From Purshia tridentata (lineage: Eukaryota > Streptophyta > Magnoliopsida > Rosales > Rosaceae), in NCBI GenBank assembly GCA_003254885.1, contig QANT01006979.1, forward strand, positions 1 through 51,313: 51,313 bases of DNA, written 5' to 3'. Under the pieces are notes generated by a model. It was not told where the DNA came from, made no database searches, and was given only the letters and a program-made list of their open reading frames with translations. Position numbers and translations under genes: made by a program. Positions 21,423-33,836 of this stretch are shown in pieces; within the stretch, counting starts at the first letter, position 1, and the number at the start of each line of letters is the position of its first letter.

Positions 21423-24400
21423 ATGGAGATGGTGAAAGCGCAGCCACTGCAAGCGAGGCCTTACGAGGGAGAAGATCAACTGGTGCAGATACCGGTGGAG
21501 TTGGAAGGGGAGTTTGGTCGAGGAGGTGGTGCTTCTGAGTCGGCCGTGAATGGAGGGAACCAAGTTCGGAGGAGCTCTGAAATGACTATGAGTCGCTGCA
21601 ATTCGGCTCTACCTTCTCGGACCAGTGAGCTCACCGTTTCCTTCGAGGGCGAAGTCTACGTTTTTCCCGCGGTTACTCCCCAGAAGGTTAGCTTTCCGTT
21701 GTTTGTTGGTTGCATTTTGAGTGCGTTTGGTTCTTTTGGCTCTGTTTGGTTTCCGAGAAACGCGAAGAAAATCGAATTTGAGACTCGTTTTTTATGATCT
21801 TAATTATATATTTTATAGTCGTACTATTCTGCGTTCTTACATTTTAACTATTTACTTTTTATTTGATACCCTCCAGTTGTATCATTTCAGTGAGACATTT
21901 TCTTGGGTTATATTTGCTAGTAGAGTTGGCACTGGATAGTTTGACTTGGTCATCGTGGGGAAAAAAAAAGGGTAACGGATTATTGGATTGTTTCTGGGAT
22001 AATTACAGTTTTAGAATTCAGATGTTTTATTTGGATTGTAAAAAAAGCAGAATATAAGCTCCAAGAAAAAAAAAAAAAAAATTAACTTTGGCTGGCGAGC
22101 TCATTGTTCTAGCCATCAAAATTCTCCATAATTCTTCAGTTCTCCTGGTTATATATGATTGTTGTTAAGCTGAGTCCATGCATTCATATAGCTAATATGC
22201 AGATGTTATATTCTCTTTATCGAATATCACATTTTTTACATAGAGAGCCTTTACCAAATGAATCAGGACTTCATTATTATCTGGCCTGTGGTACAAATAT
22301 GTTTATCTAATTTCTCTGTGTGTTTGGAGCTATTTTTTTGTCTAAATAATTTAGGATTTGTCTTTGACGAGTTGCCTGTAATGTATTAATGTGCTAACTG
22401 GACAGCATAGCTTTAAGGCTACCAGGAGTAATCCATGGGCAATATACCATCTTTAGGGGACCCAAAAAATGGTCCATAATGGAAATTCTCTATTTTAATT
22501 ACTATATAATAAGTTTCTTAATTGCTTAAAAAACACACATTTGTGAAATGCTCAAATAAGTGGTAAATGAAGATAAATTTGTTCCTCTATAGGCAGTGGG
22601 AAGGCACAGTTTTAATTAGATCTGCAAAATCTATAATTTATGTTTTCTTTTTTTAAGACTTGCATTTTCTCTCAGAAAAAATGCGATGGTTAAGCATGGT
22701 GGTTGACTTAAATAATTTATGGTTCAATTTGCCTTTCATTTTGGCTATGCATATGTGACTTGCATGGAGGAATGCTTTAAGAATAGTGCAAGCTCTAGTG
22801 CATATAAAGTGTTCACCACTCCATCACACTGTATAAATCTGCTGCTTGGATTTCTTTTGGCATAAATAATGCCTAATTTTATGGAATATAAATGACAGGT
22901 GCAAGCGGTGCTATTTCTATTGGGAGAGCGTGATATACCCAGCAGTGTCCCTAGCTCCGAGTCTTTGCCACAACAGAATAGCAGGGTATTCCTCTATAAA
23001 ATCACCTTTCTCTTTGTTTTCCCCTTTGTGGGGATTAATATTCTCTAATTTTTTCATGTCTTTTCAAAATTTCACTCTTAGGGTATTGGTGACATCTCAC
23101 GAAACTCAAAACTTTCACAAAGAATTGCATCTCTTGTTAGGTTCCGTGAAAAACGGAAAGAGAGATGCTTTGAAAAGAAAATTCGATACACTTGTCGAAA
23201 AGAGGTAGCTCAAAGGTAATTCTGCCTGTCTTGATAACTTCCGTCATAATGCAAGGAGTAGATTATTTTTATGGTTGATGTTATAGTGACTGAATGTAGT
23301 TCCTTGTTGAAAATATTATGATGGTTTTATCAGAAATGTTTCTCCAAAATTATGGTTTGAACAATACAGCTGTGGACCCATGCTCTAATTTTTTCATGGT
23401 GAGAAACAATGTGTTTTTAGGAAGTAGTTTTTTCACAGCTCCTGCCTTGCCCAACAAACAGTTGATTCTTTTTTTTTCTTTTTTTTTAAGCGTGAAAGCA
23501 TAGCCTGGCCCTCTATCACTTTCTTTTTTCTTCTTTTCCAAAAAATAAAAACTTATTTCCCCATAGATCCTGGTGAATTATTGGATTATAAAATACAATC
23601 TTTTTGTTGATTCTTGCCTCGGTGTATCCCATTGATCATTTCTACTTCATTTGGTTGAGAAAGAAACGATTTGATATTTGTGACCAAATAAGTCAAATTA
23701 CATGGATTTTGTTCATGCAGGGCCAGGGGGTTGCTTCTGGGGACCTCTGTGGTCTAGTCTCTTTGGTACTGAATTTATATGTAGCTTTATTTTAATAACC
23801 TGCCATTTTTAAGTTAATATTGGCATATTTTCTGTACGTTACCTGTTTAGTATGTTGGCTTATCTGTCTTGATGGCCTAGCTTTGTTCTACTGTTCTAGT
23901 GTTCTAAATTCTGAATTTTATAATTTCTAATTAGAAGATCTATTTATTACTAGAGTACCCAACTGCTTATATGCATATATTTTCTCTGGGAATTCAGTAG
24001 TGGAAAAGTTCATTTTGAAGCAAATCTGAAGTCCCTTTGTAGAGACTTGCCTTCCCATTTTTTAATTGCTTAAGAAATCCAATTTGTATTGACTGGTTTT
24101 CTATATTATTTTCATCCTTCTAATTTTTTGCTTAAAATTTCGTGTAGGCCAGACTAGGGGAGAAACCCTTTTTGTAAATGTATCAGCATTATTATTTCTT
24201 TCCAAGAGAGTTTAGCCTATGAAATATAACAATGCCTAATCCTTCCTACAGTAGTGACCTTGGAGATTATAGAAAAGATCTTCATCTTTCGCACACATGC
24301 ACGCGCAAATGTAATATTTTTTGCGTTTAACGAAGCTCTATGGGAGTGTAACCACTGCCTTCATTAACATGCTAAGGTTGTCTGTGTTCTTTTATTAATA

Positions 24401-27400
24401 AACTAACACATATGTTAGTGCCAGATCTAGTGACATTTACGACTTGGTTAACACTGGCTTTTGACCAAATTGCATATGCATTGACTTGTATAAACTAAGA
24501 AAATGGTAGTTAATCAGTAAAAGGAAGTTACATAATTTGAAATTGTCTTGGAGTTAGTGTAACGTGTAAGGTGGTTTTGAGAGGGAGTGGAAGGTATACA
24601 ACTTAAACTTGTTTTCTTGATAAGAATAATTTGAAATTATTTAAGTCACTTTTTAACCTTCTATAATAATGCTTTTCAAGTTTTAGTGAGGAAATTATTG
24701 TCAATTATAATGTTTGGAGGCTATTTGAATTGCCATTCTATAATAGCAATGATAATGATGCAATAACTGAATGTTGTTTTACGGTGCTCTCTCCCTCTCA
24801 CTTATGCATACCCCAGAAAAATTGGATAGTGAAATTCTTAGATTATGTTCCACTTTCTGATGATACTCTGGCATTTGTAAAATATTTGTATGCATGTATG
24901 CGTGGGTTTTGTTTATTATTATTATTACTATTTTTTTTTTGTGTATTATAATCTTTAACTTTTGAGCAGTTCGGAACAGATTTTGATTTATGCAAATATT
25001 TTTGGAAAAAAGGGAAGGTCTTCTGGAATTTGGTACTAGTTACTTAGTTTTTCATAATGTTACTTGTTTTCTAGGATGTATCGCAAGAATGGACAGTTTG
25101 CATCATTAAAGGACTCTTCCAAAATGTCTGCTGGAAACTGTGATTCAAGTGATGGAACTTCTTGTCCAGAATCTGTGTGAGTTTCTACTCTTCTCTAAGT
25201 CTTAACATTTGAACTTTCTGTAGCATAATTCATTCATTTTTTCTCTCTTTTGCCCCCATTTTTGTAAGGATCACATGCTGCTTGATTGCAGTTCTTATTC
25301 TATCACATGTTAATGCTGACATGCTGCTTGTTCCATTTCTGGTGTTCTGCAATTCTAAAGTTTACGTAGATGTCAGCACTGTGGGATTAGTGAAAAGTCT
25401 ACGCCAGCAATGCGTCGAGGGCCAGCTGGTCCAAGATCTCTTTGTAATGCTTGTGGTCTCATGTGGGCAAACAAGGTAGGTGTTATCTGTTCTGGGTAAT
25501 AACTATTTATGATAACATGCACGTATGCATGCTTTCAGTTGGTGCTGGATCTTATGCGGATTCATTTGTCATGATGAATTAGACATATATTTTAGAATTC
25601 TACTGTTTGCAAATGCATGAATATTTTCTTTTCAATTTGAATATCCAAAATTAGGAAGAAAGATGCAACATCCAGAAAGCTTCGTGTATGTCAATATTTT
25701 CTGTTAAGTGGTAGTCGCTGTCATGTGATAGCCATTTGGGAAGTTTGACCTTATTGTCAATCTATGAGACTTCAACTGTGTTATATTTGATATCTGATTT
25801 CCTAGATTGCCCAATCTTTAGGAAACTGCTTCAAAATTAATTATATATAAAAAAAAAAGAGCTACTTGGCTTTCAGCAGTCCTTTGTTTGACACAACATT
25901 CTCTATTTATAGTACTTACATCCTGTAGCATTTAAATTCCTAAGTGCAATAGATTGCTGAATCCACTGCTGGAGTGTTGATGCTCACTTGAAACAGTCTG
26001 TCTTGACTTGCTGCTCCATAGAATTCTCCCATTGCTATTCCTGGTAGTGGTTTATGTTCTGCTATTTCTCGTCAAAACACCATTGAATTATTTCAGTACT
26101 TGATTGAAGTCCATGGAAAATTTGTTTTCTTATCCCGTATATACAAAACTGCATGTTGTGAAACTGTTTATGCGGAGTCCTGAATAGATAAATCATAAAT
26201 GTCAGTAATCACCTTTTACATGTACATCCTTTATCTTCAGATCAACCTATATTGTTGCTCAAACTTGTTAAAATGGTGGTGCATTGGCAGTCATCAATCA
26301 TGATAGTATTCAATTTTTGCTTTTAACATTATTGTCTATAGTGAGCATTTTGACAACTTTATTTGCTTTAAGATTCTTGTCCGTAGTATGTTTTTCTTAT
26401 CCTTTTCTCATCATGCTGTTGGGCTAAGGGAACTTTGAGAGATCTTACAAAAGCAGGGAGGGCTGTTCCTTTCGACCATAATGAGCCGGTATGTATTTTT
26501 ATCTATGTTGCCTCTACAGGTTGGCAATCAGACAATTCTGGTGAAATTATATTCATAGGGATTTGCACGACTTTGAGGCATTTTAAGATAAGGGAAAGTC
26601 CATGTTAGCGGGTGTTTCTGAAACCTGAAACATGACATGCATGCACCCAACACCAACGTCTTGGAAGGCAAAGGCTTGACGCAAGGCATTTATGTCTCAT
26701 AAGGCGAAGCCTAAGCCTGGATGCATTGAAGCAGCTTTTCGGTATCTGAATTATTATAATTTTAAAAATATAAAAGGGTTGAAAAAAGTATTACTTGTCA
26801 TTCAAGCGTAATAGTCAATCCCAAAACATATAATACAGGCATGGCTGCATGGGTCGGAGGTGTTAGAGGCTTTTGGAAAAAACGCATGGGCTAGGTTTTT
26901 CATTGGTTTTATTTTTTTGGGCTTCTATCTGTTTGGATGTCAGGTAATTGGGGGTTGAAGTCTTGTCTAGCAGATTCTTAAAACAAATTAAGGTGTCCAA
27001 AGATGTGTGCCTTGTCAGATATAGTGCATTTAACGCACATCTTGGGCGTGAGGCTTACAATTTTGTGGAACACCCCTAAACAGATGCTTGTTGCATTTCA
27101 CCATTGCCTTGGCTCCACAGTCCTTCTTGCCTTCCAAAAATACTGTCCAAATCCATGCCCAAGTCAATTTGACAGATTTATAGCTAAAGATAATAATCTC
27201 TTTCTTTAATTTGGAGCAGTTCTAATTTAGGGTCAAATATTATCTTGGACTCGTGGAGTATTGGTCAATGTAGTAATCATGAATCCGAATTATCACTGAT
27301 GGTCACTTTTTGCCTCTACATTTGTGTTCCCACATTTCATACTTTCTTATGAGAAAATCTAACTTGGAATCATTTATGATGGCGTACATGTTATCTTAAG

Positions 27401-29008
27401 GAAACTCCAGCTGACATTAAGCCTTCAATGGTAGAACCGGAGAATACATTTCTGGACCAGGATGAGCAGGTATGATTTCAATTTTCTTAGAATGGTTATT
27501 GTAGTTAGTACCATTTTTGAATTTTCTGGCACTTGGGATCTAGATTTGTTGATTTATTAATTTCAACATATACAGTTAAGTTATTTTGCCTAAATGTTAA
27601 AGAATCTTCTAAAGGTCTTATTCTGGTTAACAGGCAACAGAATTGAGAATTCTTGTGTTCTCGTGTTCTTGTGATACTTGTATGAGTGTGAAAATTTAGC
27701 CTTCTGTGCTTTTGTTTGAATGTGTGGGTTGTTTTCTTGTTTGAGTAAAAATTCTTCTACTTTCAATTTGTGTATTTGGTGGAAGTGAAAATTTATGCGA
27801 TTGGTTCCACACAAACATACTAGCTGCATGGTTTAAATCATGATGCACAATTTGAATGCTCTGTGGTTGCATTAATTACTGATGCTTACTACTTTGTTAT
27901 CATCAGGAAAGCCCAGAGGAGACTAAGCCTATTGCATTGGATACTGAAAACCCTCCTCTGAGGCTGGGTGACCAGGTAGCACTTCTTTCCATAAACGCTA
28001 TTAGTACATCAGTTATAGGATTTAATAATATACAATATAAACTATTTGGTTTCCTATGTTTCCATCATCCATATTTCAATAGCTAAAAAAGAGGAAAGTT
28101 TGGACAGTGTGGTGTTATTCTGTGTGATATGCTAATAAAATCTTAAGTAATAGTTTTTTCCAAGTTATTGCAAATTAACTTGTTAATCAGATTTAGTCAT
28201 CTGATGTGCAGGATATGCTGGAAACAGCTGAAGCTGATACGGAACCCATATCCATCCAAATTGAGAATTCACCAGTCATCCTTGATGAGCAGGTACTGTT
28301 TCGAGGTTCAACGTGAACCAGGTTGTTGGCCTAGTATTCCTGAGATAAGATTCCATTTGTTAGATTTGGGCAGGTTTTTTCTCTGTTGTACCATTTTCAT
28401 TTATATATATGTATATTCTGGCAGTGTTCTAGTGCTAGACATCTGACATGTTACGATGATGGACTGTTATGTGTAAGGCTACATGGTGTTATTTACATAG
28501 GTAAAGAATTATATAAATAAACCACTCTTAAAATAAATTGGATCCAAGGAAAATAGGTGGTCATACAGTAATTATAGTTGAGCAACCCTCTGTGTGAGGG
28601 AGGCATGATCCGTTATGATATAGCTGGTAGTTACATCTTCCTATAGCAAGTCTCATATTTTCAAGCGATTTCCTGCATTTCTTTTGTGAGCAAATAATGT
28701 AAACCAAAATGTAATGTAGAGTTGTTGCGATTACCCTACTCAACTTTATTTGTCTTATTTACATATCCTGACTTGCAGCAGGAGAATCTAGATGAATTTG
28801 CCAATGCCTCAGGGACAGAATTTGAGATTCCCGCGAACTTTGATGAGCAGGTATCGGTCTTTAGCAGCTTGACATCACATATAGGAGACTAACCATATGC
28901 TTGAGATGGGTTTAAACCTTAAATGCTACAGCTGCAAGTTTTATGAATACAAACATACAGGTTGATTTTTATGACTGCAACATCGAGACTCGCTGGACAG
29001 GAACTTGA
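21423..29008 (+). CDS. TIFY-CCT-GATA transcription factor with modular acidic tail (GATA28 type), 362 aa
   Basis: Eleven exons: 21423-21686, 22899-22985, 23082-23215, 25075-25176, 25370-25475, 26429-26488, 27401-27469, 27907-27975, 28212-28292, 28782-28850, 28961-29008 (1089 nt). TIFY core [11 protein letters not shown] at 71-81, CCT domain about 131-173 ([18 protein letters not shown]), zinc finger C197-X2-C200-X20-C221-X2-C224 with [17 protein letters not shown]. Exons 1-5 have the same intron phases as the neighbour at 11111-16660, so the two are paralogues, probably a tandem duplication. Unlike the neighbour, the tail after the finger is about 130 aa, acidic, and encoded by mini-exons of 60, 69, 69, 81, 69 and 48 nt, all phase 0. 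Similar acidic tails occur in GATA28-like proteins of other eudicots. The acceptor of exon 10 is a CAGCAG tandem (28776-28781), so an extra Q is possible. It looks intact. Likely role: nuclear DNA-binding regulator. Confidence 0.92.
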
Positions 29009-29753
29009 GATAATGCCCTGTGCCTGTGGCTACAGATCCTTGAAGAGCACATGGTTTCTTGTTGGCCAGAATGAAGGTGCAGTGCTGGTGGCCCTCCTAC
29101 CAACATTGGATTCTCATGCCCTAGGTTTATATTTATAGACAACAGAAATCTTACACAGTAATCTCATGTGTATGTTGGAAGCTAGACTCGTTTTAGAGCT
29201 CAATTATATAATGTGAATTAAGTTACTGGTTTTTTGTTCTTGTTTCTCTTGTTACTAGCCCTTTTGACTCTGTTAATATCTTTGGTTGGATGTGTTAGAA
29301 AACGTGAGTGTCTAGATTACTGGTTGGTTCAGTAGCAGTGAATTGCATTCTAGCAAATTTCTCCATAGCCAAACAGTCTTGAAATAACAAACCAAAATTT
29401 TTTTAATTACATCAAGGCATCAGTAAAATATTACTTTTCTCCCATTTTTAGCCTCAAAGGTATTAATTAAGCTTCAATAATCAAGTTTTTTCAATCAGTT
29501 TATTTTTTTTCGGTGGATAAAATAACCACTCAGTCTTTCTTGTGACATAGTTGATCGAAAGTAAGATTTGATCAACTTCAACTTTGAAAACATTCTCTTT
29601 ACAAAGGCAACAATGACTGGTATAGTTAACAAATCCTATAATCAATCCATGCATTTGGGAAGCAACCATCCATTAGAGACAACACTCTTCAAGTCATTCC
29701 TAAGCCTGCCTCCTTGCTTGTAACGAAGAGGATGTCAAATCCACGAGAATTAA
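29009..29753. other. 3' flank of the second GATA gene, converging with the CNGC pseudogene
   Basis: The first about 300 bp should be GATA 3' UTR. At 29655-29700, read on the minus strand, a short frame (RLRNDLKSVVSNGW) resembles the NDLKSLVSEFW near the end of the CNGC pseudogene just to the right. It may be a remnant of a second copy of that exon end. Nothing else recognised. Confidence 0.4.
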
Positions 29754-32700
29754 TTAGTTAGGTGGCGGTTCAATCTCCTCAATGGCGTCGGTCCAAAATT
29801 CAGAGACTAGACTCTTCAAGTCGTTGGCCATGAGAGTAAATGCTTCAACTTTTGTGCTGCACTTAACAATTCTGGTCGAGATGGGTAAGTCATCAGTAGA
29901 GGAGGTAACACTATTCAATGCCCATTTTAAAAGCTCTTCTCCGTAAAAATCGCCTTTCTGAAGACACTTGGTCCTTGAGAAACCACTTCCATCATTACTA
30001 GTTGTGTAGGTTCGAACTGTGCCTTGAGTGATGAAGAGCATCTTATCAATTGGTTCCCTCTCCTGAATAATATAGCTGTTCTCATTATAGATCACTGGCT
30101 TAAGATAACTATCACAGACTGCTGCAGCAGTACCTGTTCATCCATAGCTTGAAGAACTGGCACCTAAGGATGGATATATAGATACATTTAAGAAACATAA
30201 AGAGAATAAATCCGAGAAGGTACGTACTTTCTTGGTGGACCAAAAAACTACTTTCTTTAGTGTTTACAAGCAGAGATGTCGTCTGATAAATTTATTAAAT
30301 TCCAAGGGAAGTGTAGAGAGGATATTCTTGATATTGACATCTTTGTTTGCTTCAAGTTCGTGTAGGACACATGTCATGATCATCTTCATCATATGCAAAG
30401 GTATGTCATTGTTATATAAGCACGATGCTATCTCTGGACCTCTCTTCCTCTCCATTTTCATCAACTTTCTTCGCTCCTGTCTACCCCATGTCGGCACTAT
30501 GTCGGTGTCCGCAAATTTTAAAAAGTGCAGTCATCTTTTCTAAAGAAGGACTGTATATATATATGTGTGTACACGTGTGTGTAAGAGTAGTTTCAACCCA
30601 GATGAATCTGACAATCTAAACCATCAAACAAAAGATTATCGAAATCAGGAAATAGTGGTGGTTCCAAGATATTGACCACACATCACAACCAATAACTTTT
30701 TATGCATATATTTGATTCATTCACCACTATAAAACACAGAAAATATAACGAATGCACAAAACAATAACCATATTGGGGGAAAACTTCAAAAACTTTCTAG
30801 AAATGATCTATCATGCATCCTGTTACACCAAATGAATCTGAAAACAATTAATCTCTGAGCATTCAAAGAATGCATGATCCTGCATTCCTGCTTTAGGGTG
30901 AATAATACAAGATGAGTTTTCATGGGAAAAGTCTTCACAGTTGGCCTATTGAATAGGTCCAGTGATCATTAGCAAGTAAATGATTTGGCCCTCCTAATCA
31001 GAAATAAGTCGACATGCATAGATACTATTCAAAATGAAGTGAAATTATGAGGAGTTTCAATCTTGAAGAAATTTTTATGTATAAGGACTCAGAGCCAACC
31101 TGCAAAATTCCATTGAGATATATTAAAAATAGTAGCATTCCAGTTATAGAAATAAAAAATGCAAAGAGGTCCTCCCATGCATAGGTACTGGTCTGGAGAT
31201 TTTGGCCAAAGGAACTGCAAAAAATGGAGCAATATATAATTGATGCAATATCTCAAGTTATAAATTCAATGTGCTCAAATAAGAAACTCCATCTACAACC
31301 ATTTATCTATGATAAAAGCATTAGTTAGGTTGATTTTGAATTTTTATGTTCTTCCCTGAACATAGTTCAATAAGAAAGATCAAATAGTCTTATATGCACA
31401 AACCTTAGATTTTGCAAACCCCACCAGAAACAGTGAAAGAACTTTTGTGGAAAATTTGTTGATCACAACATACCAGATTGAAGGGCATCAAGAAACATAC
31501 CAAAGTCGAAGAGTGTTGCATTAGGTGGATTTATAGGACATAATTCATTTAGAAGTGTGATATTTCTGAATGTGTGGTCATCATCACAGTCAAAAGCACT
31601 AGGTTCATACCCATTTTTACTTCGACATGCATATTGCCAACAATCTGTCTCTCGTTGAATAGAGAAAAAGTACTAAAGGGCTCCAAATACCTAATGGACT
31701 AGCAAATAGTTAACAATTGGACTTTAAGGAAAATTCTAAAAAAGAAAGATAAGGAGAAGAAAGGAAAAATGTAACTGATCTGAAGTGTGGAAAATAAGGT
31801 TACTAAGTTCTCATGAAAAGAGAGCTTCAAAATGTATTAAATGAAGCCTGTCAAATTTTGATAGCCCAAAACAAAAACAAAAAAGACAAGAAAATCAGAA
31901 AACAAAGGCCGTCAACTTTTGGCAGACCATGGCACCATAGCATTAGATTCTCACGGTTAGGTGGTGACTCCTTGCTTATAAATAGGCACTGAGGATTGAA
32001 AGAAGAGAGTGACATTGCCTCCTTTAATACATGGTTCTAGATATCTGCAAGTAAAATTCATGGATACAGAGGATGTGCTTACCGCCTCTTCATTTTGCAC
32101 CATGTATGTTTATCATTCATTAAGGTTAATTCAATTAAAAAACTAAGAAGTACAATCAAACATTACTAGAGTGTGTCATACCCCAAATCCCAAATGTCCT
32201 GTATCGAAAAAGTAGAATATTATGAATACCTATATTAGCTATATCTTGAGCACCATTCTTCACCAAGAAAATTTTTGCAAGCACAAGTATTATTTTTGGA
32301 CCATTACATTTGGTATGAGAACAGTTTTCATCATGGGCCAAAATTCATGGAAGAGGACAACATTGAAGTGCTTTGACTTTAAGATTACTTATGGATAATG
32401 TGGACATGCGATGACATACGAAGAGCAGTGAATTTTCATGTTTAAACCCACATAGAGAATATGAATATAGAATATTATGAGTAAGTTAACTTGATGTACA
32501 TCTACATGTGAAATTAAAGCAAACTTATAGAGAGTTTGAAATGAACTAATTAAGTTAAGATTGAACCTTACATGACTTGCAAGGATGAAGGTAAAGAATT
32601 TGAATGCAGACTCGATAGGATTCTTAAGTTCATCACACGAGAGGTAGATGCGAAGAATCCGTGGTACATATTGAAACAGGACAAGAAAGTTCAGAAATAT

Positions 32701-33836
32701 TCTTGATCTCGAGCCCCTCAACTTTGTAAAGAAAATGAAAATTACTACCTGCACACATTACAAAGGCCTAAAATATGTCACAAGTAATAAGTAGATCTTG
32801 GTATAGTGGTAATTTTAAGCGGCTATAAGGCAAATATCTTATGCTATTATATATGATGAAAATTATATCCTAAAAGGGCAGAATCAGAACCCTACGTGAA
32901 TGTTAACAGATAGAGAGGTTAGGGAACAAATGGTTTCCATACCTGTGGAATTGGGAGGACGGCTAAGGTGTCAATTAGGATTTGTGAACGTCAAATCCAC
33001 TTAGCCAAATCCAAAGCATCCTCAACTAATATTGCACCTTTTGTCAACACTATTGTACTACGATATGATTTCCCCTTGAACCTAAATGACTGAGCTTTAA
33101 GTTCAATAGAAATTTGAATGATTATGTTTGCTATATAAAAGAGATCTGTCACTGATCTTAAAATAAGAGTTGTTTTCTTCATCTTTATGTCCAATTGGAG
33201 ACACTTCATATCCTCATTAATGATAGGAATGTACAAGAACAATGGATCCATGAAGACAGAAAACACACATGATATTACAAATATCCTCTCCCACACTAGA
33301 AGGAATGGTTTCTCCATTTCAGCCTCTGATGTCCAATGTTCTACCATACTGCAGAAAAAGACACAACAAACAAACAATAAATTGCCCACATCAGAAATAA
33401 GAAACATGGAAAAGGACCATTGAAACTATGTATGGTATAAGTAGTACACCTATGGCCACTCCAGCTAGCTTCACACAGAAAAGGATTCCACTGTATTGTT
33501 TATTTGAGTCATATTAAACTTGCATATGCTAAAATTGGATATTAGGCCTTTCAAATACTAGCCATCAGATTGCAACACAATGACCCTTTAATTGTCCTAA
33601 TATCAACAAATAAAGGTTCTGCAGGGGCACCTTACAGCCATACATAACATCCTGAATTATGTTTACCAGTTATATGATGCTGAATCCTGACCACTACTTA
33701 ATTTTGATGAATTATCTTAAAAGACGTACCATCGCAGATGCAAGTATATTGCTTGATACAAAATTTATTTCGTAAAAAAGAAAACAAAAGAATTAAAGAA
33801 ACTAACCTTACAACTGTCTCTTCGGAGTTCTCCATA
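29754..33836 (-). pseudogene. Cyclic-nucleotide-gated ion channel (CNGC) pseudogene
   Basis: The minus-strand exons line up with plant CNGC order. 33836-33808: short acidic start. 33348-32943: S1-S3. 32748-32572: S4 and linker with LRGSRSRIFLNFLVLFQYVP. 31690-31404: S5/pore with QRETDCWQYACRS, FWWGLQNL. 31214-31100: SSFGQNLQTSTYAWED and S6. About 30500-30250: C-linker with RRKLMKMERKRGPEIA, FIRRHLCL. 30163-29754: nucleotide-binding domain with VIYNENSYIIQEREPIDKML. These form plasma-membrane Ca2+/K+ channels regulated by cyclic nucleotides and calmodulin. The reading frame is broken: TGA after DLAKWI, TAG at 31673-31675 in place of an expected W (GAL*YFFS), TGA after QSGML, TAA after RRHLCL, and a frameshift after MDEQVLL. 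The tail is short, ending PPPN at 29754, without the usual calmodulin-binding/IQ region. Splice sites are mostly preserved, so inactivation is fairly recent. Confidence 0.85.

Noticed and set aside
26640..27145. Weak inverted similarity (TTGGAAGGCAA... versus ...TTGCCTTCCAA) in GATA intron 6
   Set aside because: Matches are short and interrupted with no defined ends or target duplication; it may be an old element but is not supportable.
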